A stretch of 64,000 nucleotides of DNA. Source: Kumtagia sp963839725 (GTDB lineage: Bacteria; Pseudomonadota; Alphaproteobacteria; Rhizobiales; Rhizobiaceae). Shown here piece after piece: positions 25,402 through 35,044 of the stretch; the stretch's first letter is position 1; every line of letters starts with the position of its first letter. Made by a program: the position numbers and the translations under genes. Location of the stretch: contig CAWIWT010000031.1 of assembly GCA_963839725.1 (NCBI GenBank), positions 62,001-126,000 on the forward strand, written 5' to 3'. Under the pieces are notes generated by a model, which searched no databases, was not told where the DNA came from, and worked only from the letters and a program-made list of their open reading frames with translations.

Positions 25402-27399
25402 CTAAGCAGCCTTGGCTGCCGGCAGCTGGCGGCGGTCTGGCGTGATCGCCTCATCCACCAATTGCGCAACCGCATCGTCCAGCGTCAGCGAATGCTGGTC
25501 GCGCGAGCCGAGCCGGCGGATATTGACCGTGCCTTCTTCCGCCTCGCGCTTGCCGCAGACGAGGATGACTGGAACCTTGGCCAGACTGTGCTCGCGGACC
25601 TTGTAGTTGATCTTCTCGTTGCGTTTGTCTGCGGTTGCCGAAAGGCCCGCCTGCTTTAGACGCTCGACGACCTGATCGACGTAGCTATCGGCGTCAGACG
25701 TAATTGTCGCCACGACAACCTGCTGCGGCGCGAACCATAGCGGCATCTGTCCGGCATGGCTTTCGATCAGGATGCCGAGGAAGCGCTCCAGCGATCCGCA
25801 GATGGCACGGTGTACCATCACCGGCTGCTTCTTTTCCGAATCGGAGCCGATGTAGAAGGCGCCGAACCGTTCCGGCAGATTGAAGTCCACCTGCGTCGTG
25901 CCGCACTGCCATTCGCGGCCGATGGCGTCCTTCAGCGTATACTCGAACTTGGGCCCGTAGAATGTGCCCTCGCCTTCATTGATGCCGGTCTTGATACGGT
26001 TGTCCTCGCGCGCCATCCGCGCCAGCGCCCGCTTCAATATGTCCTCGGCGTGGTCCCACATGGCATCGGTGCCTACGCGCTTTTCGGGTCGCGTGGCCAG
26101 CTTCACAACCACCTCGTCGAAGCCGAAATCCTTGTAGACCGACATCATCAGGTCGTTGATCTTGAAAATCTCCGCCTCGAGCTGATCCTCCGTACAGAAG
26201 ATGTGCGCGTCATCCTGCGTGAACGCGCGCACACGCATCAAACCATGCAGGGCGCCGGAAGCCTCGTAGCGGTGGACGTTGCCGAATTCTGCAAGCCGGA
26301 TCGGCAGATCGCGGTAGGACTTCAAGCCATGCTTGAAGATCTGCACATGCCCCGGGCAGTTCATCGGCTTCAGCGCGAAGATGCGTTGATCGGCATCAGG
26401 GTCTTCGGGGTGGGTGAAGGCATGCGCCGATTTCACCGCGAACATGTTCTCCTGATACCAGCCCCAGTGCCCGGAGGTTTCCCAAAGAGACTTGTCCAGA
26501 ACCTGGGGGGCGTTCACTTCCTGATAGTCGTCGCCGAGGCGGCGGCGCATATAGCTGATGAGGTTCTGGAACATCTTCCAGCCCTTCGAGTGCCAGAACA
26601 CCACCCCCGGTCCTTCTTCCTGGAAATGAAAGAGGTCCATCTCGCGGCCGAGCTTGCGGTGGTCGCGCTTCTCGGCCTCCTCCAGCATGGTGATGTAGGC
26701 GTCAAGTTGCGCCTGGTCGGCCCAGGCCGTGCCATAGATGCGCGTCAGCATCGGATTGTTGGAATCGCCGCGCCAATAAGCGCCTGCCACTTTCATCAGT
26801 TTGAAGGCGTTGCCGATCTGCCCCGTCGAGGCCATGTGCGGACCACGACAGAGGTCGAACCAGTCTCCCTGATAATAGATCTTCAGATCCTGATCCTCGG
26901 AAATCGCGTCGATCAGTTCGACCTTGTAAGCCTCGCCCTTGTCGCGAAATACTTTTCGCGCGCGCTGGCGATCCCAAACCTCTTTGGTGAAGGGTTTGTT
27001 GCGCGCGATGATCTCGCGCATCTTCTTCTCGATGACCGGAAAGTCGACGGGCGTGAACGGCTCGTTGCGGGCGAAGTCGTAGTAGAAGCCGTTCTCGATC
27101 ACCGGACCGATGGTCACCTGCGTTCCCGGCCACAGCTCCTGCACGGCTTCCGCCAGAACGTGCGCTGTGTCGTGGCGAATAAGTTCGAGCGCCAGCTGAT
27201 GGTCGCGAGTCACGATCTCGATCCTGCCGGATTTTTGCAGCGGATCACTCAGATCGCGCAAGGTGCCGTCGACCGCATAGGCAACTGCCTTCTTGGCGAG
27301 CGACTTCGAGATCAACTCGGCCAAAGCGGCACCGGTCATAGCCGCGTCGTAATCGCGGACGGAACCATCGGGAAATGTAAGGGAAACGGAATTCGACAT
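25402..27399 (-). CDS. thrS: Threonyl-tRNA synthetase
   Basis: 665 residues, a normal length. In order: an N-terminal TGS domain (1-64), an editing domain with HDTAHVLAEAV (the HxxxH metal site) and GPVIENGFYYDF, the class II catalytic core with LKPMNCPGHVQIFKH (zinc cysteine), motif 2 RYEASGALHGLMRVRAFTQD and motif 3 GSLERFLGILIE, and a C-terminal anticodon-binding domain beginning about QVVVATITSD. It charges tRNA-Thr in the cytosol. No T-box is seen or expected in this group. Confidence 0.97.
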   Translation of the reverse strand: MSNSVSLTFPDGSVRDYDAAMTGAALAELISKSLAKKAVAYAVDGTLRDLSDPLQKSGRIEIVTRDHQLALELIRHDTAHVLAEAVQELWPGTQVTIGPVIENGFYYDFARNEPFTPVDFPVIEKKMREIIARNKPFTKEVWDRQRARKVFRDKGEAYKVELIDAISEDQDLKIYYQGDWFDLCRGPHMASTGQIGNAFKLMKVAGAYWRGDSNNPMLTRIYGTAWADQAQLDAYITMLEEAEKRDHRKLGREMDLFHFQEEGPGVVFWHSKGWKMFQNLISYMRRRLGDDYQEVNAPQVLDKSLWETSGHWGWYQENMFAVKSAHAFTHPEDPDADQRIFALKPMNCPGHVQIFKHGLKSYRDLPIRLAEFGNVHRYEASGALHGLMRVRAFTQDDAHIFCTEDQLEAEIFKINDLMMSVYKDFGFDEVVVKLATRPEKRVGTDAMWDHAEDILKRALARMAREDNRIKTGINEGEGTFYGPKFEYTLKDAIGREWQCGTTQVDFNLPERFGAFYIGSDSEKKQPVMVHRAICGSLERFLGILIESHAGQMPLWFAPQQVVVATITSDADSYVDQVVERLKQAGLSATADKRNEKINYKVREHSLAKVPVILVCGKREAEEGTVNIRRLGSRDQHSLTLDDAVAQLVDEAITPDRRQLPAAKAA

Positions 27400-27515
27400 C
27401 GATTTGCTCCTGCTATCCAGTCCCGCAAACGAGCGCGGGTGGTGAAGTGCCGGATGCGTCCGGCGGCGAGCGGTGTATTAGTAAGAAGTTTCGCCGCGGT
27501 AAAGGGTGCGGATCG

Positions 27516-27878
27516 CTACGGCCGATCAGCCATGCGTGATTTGCCCACCCGCCAATACCGCCACGGCGCGAACCAGCGGCAGTGCGCCGCCAGTTCAACC
27601 GGCACATTGTCGACGCCGTGGGTGCCGCCCGGACCGCAGCGCATCACGCGGAACAGCCCCATCCAGCCACCGGCCCAGATGCCGTGGCGGGCGATGGCTT
27701 CAAATGCATATTCCGAGCAGGTCGGCATATGCCGGCATGAATTGCCGACAAAGCCCGATAGCGTCAGCTGGTAGAGCCGCACGAGCGCGGTTCCGAATAG
27801 CCGCCCCGGCGTCTTGCGCCACGGGCCGGGCCAGTTGCGGCTGCGGCTGAGCGCGGGGTAATCATGCAAGTGGGGCAT
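27516..27878 (-). CDS. yidD: Membrane protein insertion efficiency factor YidD
   Basis: 120 residues. The YidD core is complete: LYQLTLSGFVGNSCRHMPTC, then SEYAFEAIARHG and FRVMRCGPGGTHGVDNVP, with its three conserved cysteines. YidD helps YidC insert inner-membrane proteins and lies on the inner face of the membrane. The extra ~25 N-terminal residues (MPHLHDYPALSRSRNW...) may be longer than the real protein. It lies about 115 bases upstream of thrS on the same strand. Confidence 0.92.
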   Translation of the reverse strand: MPHLHDYPALSRSRNWPGPWRKTPGRLFGTALVRLYQLTLSGFVGNSCRHMPTCSEYAFEAIARHGIWAGGWMGLFRVMRCGPGGTHGVDNVPVELAAHCRWFAPWRYWRVGKSRMADRP

Positions 27879-27954
27879 CGGCGCCTGGAGCGGTTGCGGC
27901 TGTCATCGGCAGAAGATGTCCATCCGCAACCCAGATCGCAAGGTCTGTCGCGAT

Positions 27955-28065
27955 TTAACCGCTCGGGCGTGACCGATCACGCAGGTCGCGATCAATCGGC
28001 GGCGAACGCTGCTGGAACGTCGCGATGAAGATCACATCGGCGAGGATTCCCATAAACGATTTCAT
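27955..28065 (-). CDS. Candidate small protein (36 aa) divergent from a LysR regulator
   Basis: A 36-codon frame begins MKSFMGILADVIFIATFQQR and ends in an arginine-rich tail (DRDLRDRSRPSG). It has GGAG at 8 bases from its ATG, better than many longer genes here. It has one short hydrophobic stretch (6-17). It starts 95 bases from the divergent LysR gene, the usual place for that regulator's target. No homologue is known to me; it may also be a leader peptide for yidD. Confidence 0.4.
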   Translation of the reverse strand: MKSFMGILADVIFIATFQQRSPPIDRDLRDRSRPSG

Positions 28066-28160
28066 ATCCGTATCTCCTTCGTCAGGAGGATTAGAACGCC
28101 GCTGGCACTCAAGCTCAAACGAGTATAATTTCCAGTTCGGATGACTTGAGGTTATGCGAA

Positions 28161-29087
28161 ATGAAACGCGGCCGCCTGCCCTTGACTGCCCTGCGCAGCT
28201 TCAAATCCGCCGGCCGGCATCTGAGTTTCAGCCGCGCCGCCGAGGAGCTTTTCGTGTCGCAGGCGGCGATTAGCCGGCAGATCCGCGAGCTGGAAGCCAC
28301 GCTGAGGACGCCGCTGTTCGACCGACTGCATCGCAGGGTCGTGCTGACCGATGCAGGCCACCATTTGCTGCGCCAGCTGACCACCAGCTTCGACGCGATC
28401 GACGCTGCCTTGTCCGAAACCACCGCGAACACGAGCGCCAGCACGGTGACAGTCAGCGTCGAGCCGTCCATCGCATCGGAGTGGCTAGTGCCGCGCCTTG
28501 ATGCATTCCGGAAGCTGCATCCCGATATCGACATACTGGTCGATGCCGATCCGCGCGTCATCGACTTCCATGCGGACAAGGCCGACCTGGCGATCCGTTA
28601 TAGTGCCAGCAAGACGTCTTGGCCTGGCGCGGATGCCGAAATGCTGGCGCCGGTTTTCGACACGCCTCTGCTATCGCCGGACCTGCTCAAGTCCGGCCCG
28701 CCACTGACTTCGCCTGACGATTTGAGGCGGTATCCCCTTGTGCATGAGGAGACGCGCTACTATTGGGACGAATGGTTCAGGGCGGCCGGGGGGCACGAAA
28801 GCAAAGGCCTCGCCCGCGGACCCTTGATGATGGACATGTCGTTGGTATTGCAGGCAGCTCGGCGCGGCCATGGCGTGGCGCTTGGTTGCCTTTTGCTCGC
28901 CCAGGAAGACATCGCAAACGGTACGCTTGTGCGGCCATTCCAAACGCGGATTCCGGCTGGTGCCTGCTGGTTGGTGGCCCGAAATCTCAAAGCTCTCAAT
29001 GCACCGGCCGAACGATTTGCCGATTGGGTGAGATCGGAGTTCGGGAAGAGTCGCGCCATGATGGCCGATCTCACTGAAGTCGCCTGA
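28161..29087 (+). CDS. LysR-family transcriptional regulator (GcvA-like)
   Basis: 308 residues from ATG 28161. The winged helix-turn-helix is at the N-terminus (LTALRSFKSAGRHLSFSRAA, then EELFVSQAAISRQIRELE), and the C-terminal two-lobed effector domain has VSVEPSIASEWLVPRLDAF and DLAIRYSA. That pattern and LPLTALRSF are typical of the GcvA/AmpR branch, which often responds to amino acids or cell-wall fragments. The target is unknown; the only divergent neighbour is the 36-residue candidate. The gcv operon is 12 kb away and is riboswitch-controlled, so a link to glycine should not be assumed. Confidence 0.9.
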   Translation: MKRGRLPLTALRSFKSAGRHLSFSRAAEELFVSQAAISRQIRELEATLRTPLFDRLHRRVVLTDAGHHLLRQLTTSFDAIDAALSETTANTSASTVTVSVEPSIASEWLVPRLDAFRKLHPDIDILVDADPRVIDFHADKADLAIRYSASKTSWPGADAEMLAPVFDTPLLSPDLLKSGPPLTSPDDLRRYPLVHEETRYYWDEWFRAAGGHESKGLARGPLMMDMSLVLQAARRGHGVALGCLLLAQEDIANGTLVRPFQTRIPAGACWLVARNLKALNAPAERFADWVRSEFGKSRAMMADLTEVA

Positions 29088-29101
29088 TCGTCAACGCGAA
29101 G

Positions 29102-29548
29102 TCAGGCCGCCTGTTCGGCCCGTTTCTTCTCGATCTGGCCGATCGCATCGACTACGGCATCGAAGGTCAGCATGGTGGAGGCATGACGCGCCTTGTAGTC
29201 GCGCACCGGCTCCAGATATTTCAGGTCGGCGAAACGGCCCTGCGGCGGCGGACCGTTTTCCTTCAGCATCTTCAGCATCGCCTCGCGCACCCCGCGCAGT
29301 TCCTCGGCTGAGGCGCCGACAACGTGCTCTGCCATGATCGACGAGGAAGCCTGCCCAAGCGCGCAAGCCTTTACGTCGTGGGCAAAATCCGTGACGACGC
29401 CGTCGCACATGGTGAGATCGACGACGACAGTCGAGCCACAGAGCTTCGAATGCGCCTTGGCCGTAGCGTCGGGATTGGAGAGCCGGCCGATGCGGCCGAT
29501 ATTGCCGGCGAAGCCGAGAATTTTCGCATTGTAGACGTCGTCAATCAT
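29102..29548 (-). CDS. NifU/SufU-like Fe-S scaffold family protein
   Basis: 148 residues with the IscU/SufU fold. Cys37 (SKLCGSTVVV) and Cys62 (KACALGQASSSIM) are the first two cluster ligands. The third, expected near residue 121-123, is absent: the sequence there is KARHASTML. Asp39, which tunes the cluster in IscU, is replaced by Ser-Thr. So it may not be a classical scaffold; a sulfur acceptor or zinc-binding role like Bacillus SufU is possible. It is divergent from folE, an arrangement seen in other rhizobia. Confidence 0.82.
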   Translation of the reverse strand: MIDDVYNAKILGFAGNIGRIGRLSNPDATAKAHSKLCGSTVVVDLTMCDGVVTDFAHDVKACALGQASSSIMAEHVVGASAEELRGVREAMLKMLKENGPPPQGRFADLKYLEPVRDYKARHASTMLTFDAVVDAIGQIEKKRAEQAA

Positions 29549-29778
29549 GATTTTGCGCCGCCCGCGCGTTTTGCGAAAAAGTCATGCCGTCGCGGCACCT
29601 TTCATTCGTCCCGTCTGCCCATATATAATGATGCAAAGTCCATTGCGGCAAGGCGCTGTGCCTACAGCCGCCAATGGCATTCATACCGCTTTTCGGACAC
29701 CGCAGGGTCAGGTGCCCGCGAAAGGCAGCGGTCCGTTCAACTCGCCGTCCGAAGTGACGGCTACGGGAGTTTCCTTTC

Positions 29779-30429
29779 ATGGACGCCGTCGTCAAGAAAA
29801 TCATGCCGCGGTCCGAATATATGGACAGGCCGGCGACACACCGCCCAAGCCAGGCCGAAGTCGAGGCAGCCGTACTGACGCTGCTGCGGTGGACCGGTGA
29901 CAATCCGGACCGCGAGGGCCTGAAGGATACGCCGAACCGCGTCGCCAAGGCCTATCTCGAAATGTTCAATGGTTACGACATGTGCCCGGCTGACGAGCTC
30001 GGCCGCACGTTCGAGGAAGTCGCTGGCTATGACGATCTGGTCATCGTGCGCGATATCCAGTTCCACTCGCATTGCGAGCACCACATGGTGCCGATCATCG
30101 GCAAGGCGCATGTTGGTTATCTGCCCGATGGCAAGGTTGTCGGGCTGTCGAAGATCGCGCGCGTTGTCGACATCTTCGCCCACCGCCTGCAGACGCAAGA
30201 GTCGATGACCGCGCAGATCGCCGGCGTCATCCAGGAAGTGCTGAATCCGCGCGGCGTCGCCGTGATGATCGAGGCCGAGCATATGTGCATGGCGATGCGT
30301 GGTATCCGCAAGCAGGGTTCGACCACGCTGACCTCTACCTTCACCGGGGTTTTCAAGGACAGTCCGGAAGAGCAGATCCGCTTCGTGACCATGGTTCGCG
30401 GAGGCCAGTGCGGCCGAGCGGAGCCTTAG
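29779..30429 (+). CDS. folE: GTP cyclohydrolase I (folE, FolE1 type)
   Basis: 216 residues. It converts GTP to dihydroneopterin triphosphate, the first step of folate synthesis. The zinc and active-site residues are in FHSHCEHHMVPIIGKAHVGY and EAEHMCMAMRGIRKQGS. Allowing for the N-terminal extension the length is normal. hisI follows after 38 bases on the same strand, so both may share a transcript. Confidence 0.96.
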   Translation: MDAVVKKIMPRSEYMDRPATHRPSQAEVEAAVLTLLRWTGDNPDREGLKDTPNRVAKAYLEMFNGYDMCPADELGRTFEEVAGYDDLVIVRDIQFHSHCEHHMVPIIGKAHVGYLPDGKVVGLSKIARVVDIFAHRLQTQESMTAQIAGVIQEVLNPRGVAVMIEAEHMCMAMRGIRKQGSTTLTSTFTGVFKDSPEEQIRFVTMVRGGQCGRAEP

Positions 30430-30467
30430 TCACGTCCACCCAACATCTCATTTCCAGGGAGCCGGTA

Positions 30468-30881
30468 ATGCCGGGCACTTTTCCCGCGCCGTCTTCGAAC
30501 ATGGCGGAGCTTGAACATGGCAGCGTGTTTTCCCCGCGCTTCGATGCGCAGGGCCTGATTACCGCCATCGTTACCGATGCGGACGACGGCGCTTTGCTGA
30601 TGGTCGCCCACATGAATGCCGAAGCGCTGGCGCTGACCATCAACACCGGCATCGGACATTTCTGGTCGCGTTCGCGCGCCTCGCTGTGGAAGAAGGGCGA
30701 CACCTCCGGCAATTTCCTCATCGTCAAGGAAATGCGAACCGATTGCGACCAGGATGCGATTTGGCTGCGCGTTAAAGTCGCTGGCGAGGGTGCAACCTGC
30801 CACACCGGCGCGCGTTCCTGTTTCTACAGGGTTGTGGAGTTTACGGAAGGAACAGCAAGGCTTAGCGAGGCGGACAGCTAG
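30468..30881 (+). CDS. hisI: Phosphoribosyl-AMP cyclohydrolase
   Basis: 137 residues from ATG 30468 with AGGGAG at 6 bases. It catalyses the third step of histidine synthesis, opening the adenine ring of phosphoribosyl-AMP. Conserved pieces are MVAHMNAEALALTINTG, FWSRSRASLWKKGDTSGN, and the metal-binding DCDQDAIWLRV and CHTGARSCFY. It is a single-function protein, without the HisE domain fused in enterobacteria. The placement next to folE rather than other his genes is usual in this order. Confidence 0.95.
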   Translation: MPGTFPAPSSNMAELEHGSVFSPRFDAQGLITAIVTDADDGALLMVAHMNAEALALTINTGIGHFWSRSRASLWKKGDTSGNFLIVKEMRTDCDQDAIWLRVKVAGEGATCHTGARSCFYRVVEFTEGTARLSEADS

Positions 30882-31011
30882 GGTTTCTAACCCTTAGCGG
30901 CAGCGCGCTTCAGTTAAGCCCGGCTAGCGCCCTGCCGGTTTCCAAACCAAGCTTCATGCTTTCGATACCGTCTCCGTCGTATAGAAGTGATCGGGAGAGT
31001 GGGAGTAACGG

Positions 31012-31962
31012 ATGCTCGATTGGGTGTCGATCAGAGGCAAAGCCAGTCTGGGTGAGCCGAACGGCTGTTCCCCGGACACTTCTGCCGAACCCAAAGCCGA
31101 AAAGAAATCCGGCATCGCGCTGGCGCTAGGCGGCGGCGCGGCGCGCGGGTGGGCGCATATCGGCGTACTGCGCGCGCTTGACGAAGCGGGCATTGAGATC
31201 AGCATGATTGCCGGCACGTCGATAGGCGCTCTGGTTGGCGGCTGTTACCTGGCCGGCAAGCTCGACCAGATCGAGGAATTTGCCCGAAGCCTCACCAAGC
31301 GACGCATCTTTGGCCTGCTCGACTTCAATTTTGGCGGAAACGGCCTTTTTGGCGGCATGAAGCTCGACGCACGCATGCAGCAGCATCTCAACGGCACCAC
31401 GTTTGCCGACCTTCCGAAACCCTTCGTCTGCGTTGCCGCCGAAATCCGCACTGGCCATGAAATCTGGCTGTCCAGCGGAGTGCTGATCACCGCCATGCGC
31501 GCATCCTATGCGCTGCCCGGCGTGTTCGAGCCTGTGACCGCCAACAAGCGCGTTCTGGTTGACGGCGCGCTGGTCAATCCAGTTCCCGTTTCGGTCTGCC
31601 GGGCCTACGAGCAGCCGCTCGTCGTCGCGGTCAATTTGCACTACGACCTGTTTGGCCGTGCTGCGGTCGTCAAGCACAGCTCCGGTGATCTGGTTGTAGA
31701 ATCCGAAAGCCACCGTTCCGGCAGCGAGCGCGAAACGCGCCTCGGCATCAGCGGCGTGATGGTGGAAGCCTTCAACATCATCCAGGACCGTATCGCACGG
31801 GCGAGGCTTGCCGGCGATCCGCCGGATCTGGCATTGCAGCCGAAGCTTGGACACATTGGCCTGTCGGAGTTCTTTCGCGCCGGCGAAGCGATCGAGATCG
31901 GCTACGAAACCACCAAGGAACGCATCGCCGAACTGAAACGACTACAGACCGTTCTCACCTAG
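31012..31962 (+). CDS. Patatin-like phospholipase family protein (RssA-like)
   Basis: 316 residues. The patatin fold is complete: GGGAARGWAHIGVLRALDEA forms the oxyanion hole, the serine lies in IAGTSIGALVGG and the aspartate of the catalytic dyad in VDGALVNPVP. The C-terminal part after residue 220 is an ordinary extension. It probably cleaves acyl chains from phospholipids or acyl-CoA in the cytosol or at the inner membrane. A 130-base leader separates it from hisI, and it is convergent with recJ. Confidence 0.88.
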   Translation: MLDWVSIRGKASLGEPNGCSPDTSAEPKAEKKSGIALALGGGAARGWAHIGVLRALDEAGIEISMIAGTSIGALVGGCYLAGKLDQIEEFARSLTKRRIFGLLDFNFGGNGLFGGMKLDARMQQHLNGTTFADLPKPFVCVAAEIRTGHEIWLSSGVLITAMRASYALPGVFEPVTANKRVLVDGALVNPVPVSVCRAYEQPLVVAVNLHYDLFGRAAVVKHSSGDLVVESESHRSGSERETRLGISGVMVEAFNIIQDRIARARLAGDPPDLALQPKLGHIGLSEFFRAGEAIEIGYETTKERIAELKRLQTVLT

Positions 31963-31982
31963 AGGCCCGCCAAATCGCTGGC

Positions 31983-33774
31983 TCAGTTTGCGCTTGGCGC
32001 GGCGTCAGTGATGCGGAACTGCACGCTGCGCGCGCCATTCCAATAATTTACCTGCACCTGACCGGCGACATGAACTCGGGCGCCGCGGCTTCGGCCCAGG
32101 AACTCGCCAAGGTCGGTTCCGGCTGCGCGAAACGCCATCGCCTGGATCGAACCGCCTGCATCCGAGCGCAGTTCCACGCGCAGATGCGCGCTTCCGACAG
32201 GGCGCACATCGCGCACCTGATGGCGCGGCAGGGCAAAGATCGGCGCGGGATAGCCGGCGCCGAAGGGCCCCGTTTGTTCCAACGAATCCAGCAGACCCTG
32301 CGTCGCGCCTTCGGCCGACAGGGCTCCGTCGATCAGCAGCGTTTCCTCATCGCGCAAGCGGGTGACTTCGGTCGCGGCGTTCTCCTCGAAATAAGCGCGC
32401 AACTCGCCTAGCCGGTCACGCCGTACCGTGATGCCCGCCGCCATCGCATGGCCGCCGCCTTTGTCGATCAAGCCCAGGTCGAACGCGCCGCGTACCAGCC
32501 GCCCGAGGTCGAATCCAGTCACGGAGCGGCCCGATCCGGTCCCAACCCCGTTGGGATTGAAGGCAATGGCGAACGCCGGACGCCGCGCGTGATCCTTCAG
32601 CCGCGAAGCGAGCAACCCGACAATGCCGGGGTGCCATTTATCATTGCCGGTGACCAGCACCGCCGGTCCAGTGCCGCCCACCAGTTCCGCATCGGCCTCG
32701 GCGCGCGCCTCGTCAAGCATCACCTGTTCCATCGACTGGCGTTCCTGGTTCAGTCGCTCAAGCGTTTCGGCAATGCGCGTTGCCTCCACAGGATCGTCGG
32801 TCGCCAGCAGCCGGCTGCCAAGCGCCGCATCGCCGATGCGGCCGCCGGCGTTGATGCGCGGACCGATGAGGAAGCCCAGATGGAAGGTGTTGACTGGTTC
32901 GCCGATGCGCGCGCCGCGGGCGAGCGCGGCGATGCCAGCGTTGCGCTGATGGCGGATCGCCAGGAGGCCCTTCACCACGAAGGCGCGGTTGACGCCCGTC
33001 AGTGGTACGACATCGCAGACCGTCGCCAACGCCACCAGATCGAGCAGAGCCAGCAGATCGGGCTGCGGCAGCTTCGGCTGCGAAGCGCGCAGCACTCGCG
33101 CGGTCTGCACCAGCGTCAGAAAGACGACGCCCGCCGCGCAGAGATGCCCTTGCCCGGAAAGGTCGTCCTCGCGGTTCGGATTGACGATCGGAACGCCGGG
33201 CGGCAGCGTGCCGCCGACCTGATGGTGATCGAGCACGATCACATCGGCGCCGGCTTCCCGCGCCGCTTCGATTGAAGCCGCGCTGTTGGTTCCGCAATCC
33301 ACCGTGACGATCAGGTTTGCGCCACGCGACACAAGATCGCACATGGCATCGGGATTGGGGCCGTAGCCCTCGAAAATGCGGTCGGGAATGTAGATTTCCG
33401 AACTCGATGCCGAAATGCCCCAGAAACCGCTTCATCAGCGCCGAAGAGGCCGCGCCATCGACGTCGTAGTCGCCAAAGATCGCCACTTTCTGGCGCGCCT
33501 TGATCGCCTTGGCCAGCCGTTCGGCGGCGGCCTCCATATCGGTCAGCGTCGAGGGATCAGGAAGAAGATCACGGATGGTCGGATCGAGGAAACGCTCGAC
33601 CGTTTCCGCCGCGACGTTGCGTCCAGCGAGCACGCGCGCGACGATTTCCGGCACGCCGTGACCCTGCGCGATGGCGAGCGCGGCCATTTCCTGGCGTTGC
33701 GTCAGCCGATGCGCCCATGCAACGCCGCTGACGGAGCGCCGCACATCGAGGAAGAAGCGTTTCTCGGGGATCAT
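31983..33774 (-). pseudogene. recJ: Single-strand DNA exonuclease RecJ, one-base frameshift
   Basis: Two leftward frames together give a normal RecJ of about 596 residues. The first (33774 to about 33402) has GDYDVDGAASSALM, motif I of the DHH phosphodiesterases; the second resumes with IYIPDRIFEGYGPN and continues through VTVDCGTNS, VLDHHQ and the DHHA1 motif GGHAMAAG to a C-terminal OB-like domain. One extra G near 33401-33403 (after codons for GIEF) breaks the frame. All catalytic motifs are intact, so this is either a sequencing error or a very recent loss. RecJ digests 5' ends in recombinational and mismatch repair. It is 18 bases downstream of glpX, likely the same operon. Confidence 0.9.
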
Positions 33775-33792
33775 TGGAAGAATACCGGGCGC

Positions 33793-34770
33793 TCAAACCC
33801 GGTCCAAATCCTGGTGGCGCGCCTTGATCTTGCGAACGGTTCGCGACGAGGAACGCAGCACGATCGTGTCCGTGGCGATATCATGGCGGCCGAACCGGAC
33901 GCCGGAGAGCAGGTTGCCGTCGGTAATGCCGGTCGCGGCGAAAAGCACCTCGCCCTTCACCAACTCGAAAACGCTATAAACCTTGCTGAAGTCGGTGATC
34001 CCCATCTTCTCGGCTTGCGCTCTTTTTTCCGCCGTGTCGAGGATCAACCGCCCCTGCATCTGGCCGCCAATGCAGCGCAATGCCGCCGCCGCCAGCACAC
34101 CTTCCGCGGCGCCACCCGAGCCGAGATAGATGTCCACGCCGGTCTCGTCCGGATCGGTCGTATGAATGATGCCAGCAACATCGCCATCGCCGATCAGCCG
34201 GATCGCCGCACCGGTCTTGCGCACCGCATCGATCAGCTTGGCATGACGTGGACGGTCGAGAATGCAGGCGGTGATCTCCGCCACCGGCACGCCCTTGGCC
34301 TTCGCGAGGTTCTCTATGTTGTCGCGCGGCGAGGCATCGATATCGACAAGGCCCTCGGGATAGCCAGGACCGATGGCGATCTTCTGCATGTAGGTGCGTG
34401 GTGCCACCAGCAGGCTGCCCTTGTCGGCGACAGCGATGACCGATAGCGCGTTCGGCAGGTTCTTGGCGCAATCAGTGGCGCATTCCAGCGGATCGAGCGC
34501 GATGTCGGCTTCCGGCCCGCTGCCATTGCCGAGCGTCTCGCCGGCGTAGAGTGTCGGCGCGGAACCCTGTTCGCCGAAACCGATGACCACGGTTCCCCTG
34601 ATCGGCAGCTTGTCGAGTTCGGCGCGCATGGCCAAGGCGGCGGCCTCATCGGCGGCCCTCTCGTCGCCCCGTCCGCGCAGCCGCGCCGCCGCAATCGCCG
34701 TGCGCTCGGATACGCGCACCACTTCCATGGTCAGGATGCGATCAAGGCTGGCGGATAGGCCCTTGGCCAT
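33793..34770 (-). CDS. glpX: Class II fructose-1,6-bisphosphatase
   Basis: 325 residues. It hydrolyses fructose 1,6-bisphosphate in gluconeogenesis. Metal- and phosphate-binding motifs are GEQGSAPTLYAGE, DIALDPLECATDCAKN, DADKG-type VADKGSLL, GDGDVAGI and GSGGAAEGVLAAAALR. It sits between hom and recJ, the usual rhizobial order. The 274 bases between it and hom contain no convincing gene. Confidence 0.95.
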   Translation of the reverse strand: MAKGLSASLDRILTMEVVRVSERTAIAAARLRGRGDERAADEAAALAMRAELDKLPIRGTVVIGFGEQGSAPTLYAGETLGNGSGPEADIALDPLECATDCAKNLPNALSVIAVADKGSLLVAPRTYMQKIAIGPGYPEGLVDIDASPRDNIENLAKAKGVPVAEITACILDRPRHAKLIDAVRKTGAAIRLIGDGDVAGIIHTTDPDETGVDIYLGSGGAAEGVLAAAALRCIGGQMQGRLILDTAEKRAQAEKMGITDFSKVYSVFELVKGEVLFAATGITDGNLLSGVRFGRHDIATDTIVLRSSSRTVRKIKARHQDLDRV

Positions 34771-35044
34771 TGGATTTCATGCTCCCGCGACCGCGCAGCA
34801 ATCGGCGCGATCAAAAACCGTTGTGGCAAAGCTGAAGGTGCGGGGCAAGGGATGCAGTGGGCAAGGCTCCGGGCTAAGTTCTACTTGTCCCCAGATGCCC
34901 CCCGGTTGTGTCGAGATTCCGGTCAGGCCGAGCCGAAAATGGTGGCCTTCGCGAACCCGAGCGGAGTGCACTTTTGGTACATGAGCACCGGAAGCGCAGA
35001 AAGCCACCATTTGCAGGCCGGCCTGGCGTGAATATCGGCACAAG

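Noticed and set aside
25756..27774. 672-codon rightward open frame opposite thrS
   Set aside because: It is the antisense of a clear threonyl-tRNA synthetase; GC-rich codon bias leaves the opposite frame open.
28161..29087. Naming the LysR regulator GcvA and linking it to the gcv operon
   Set aside because: The similarity is to the broad GcvA-like branch; the gcv operon is 12 kb away and has its own riboswitch.
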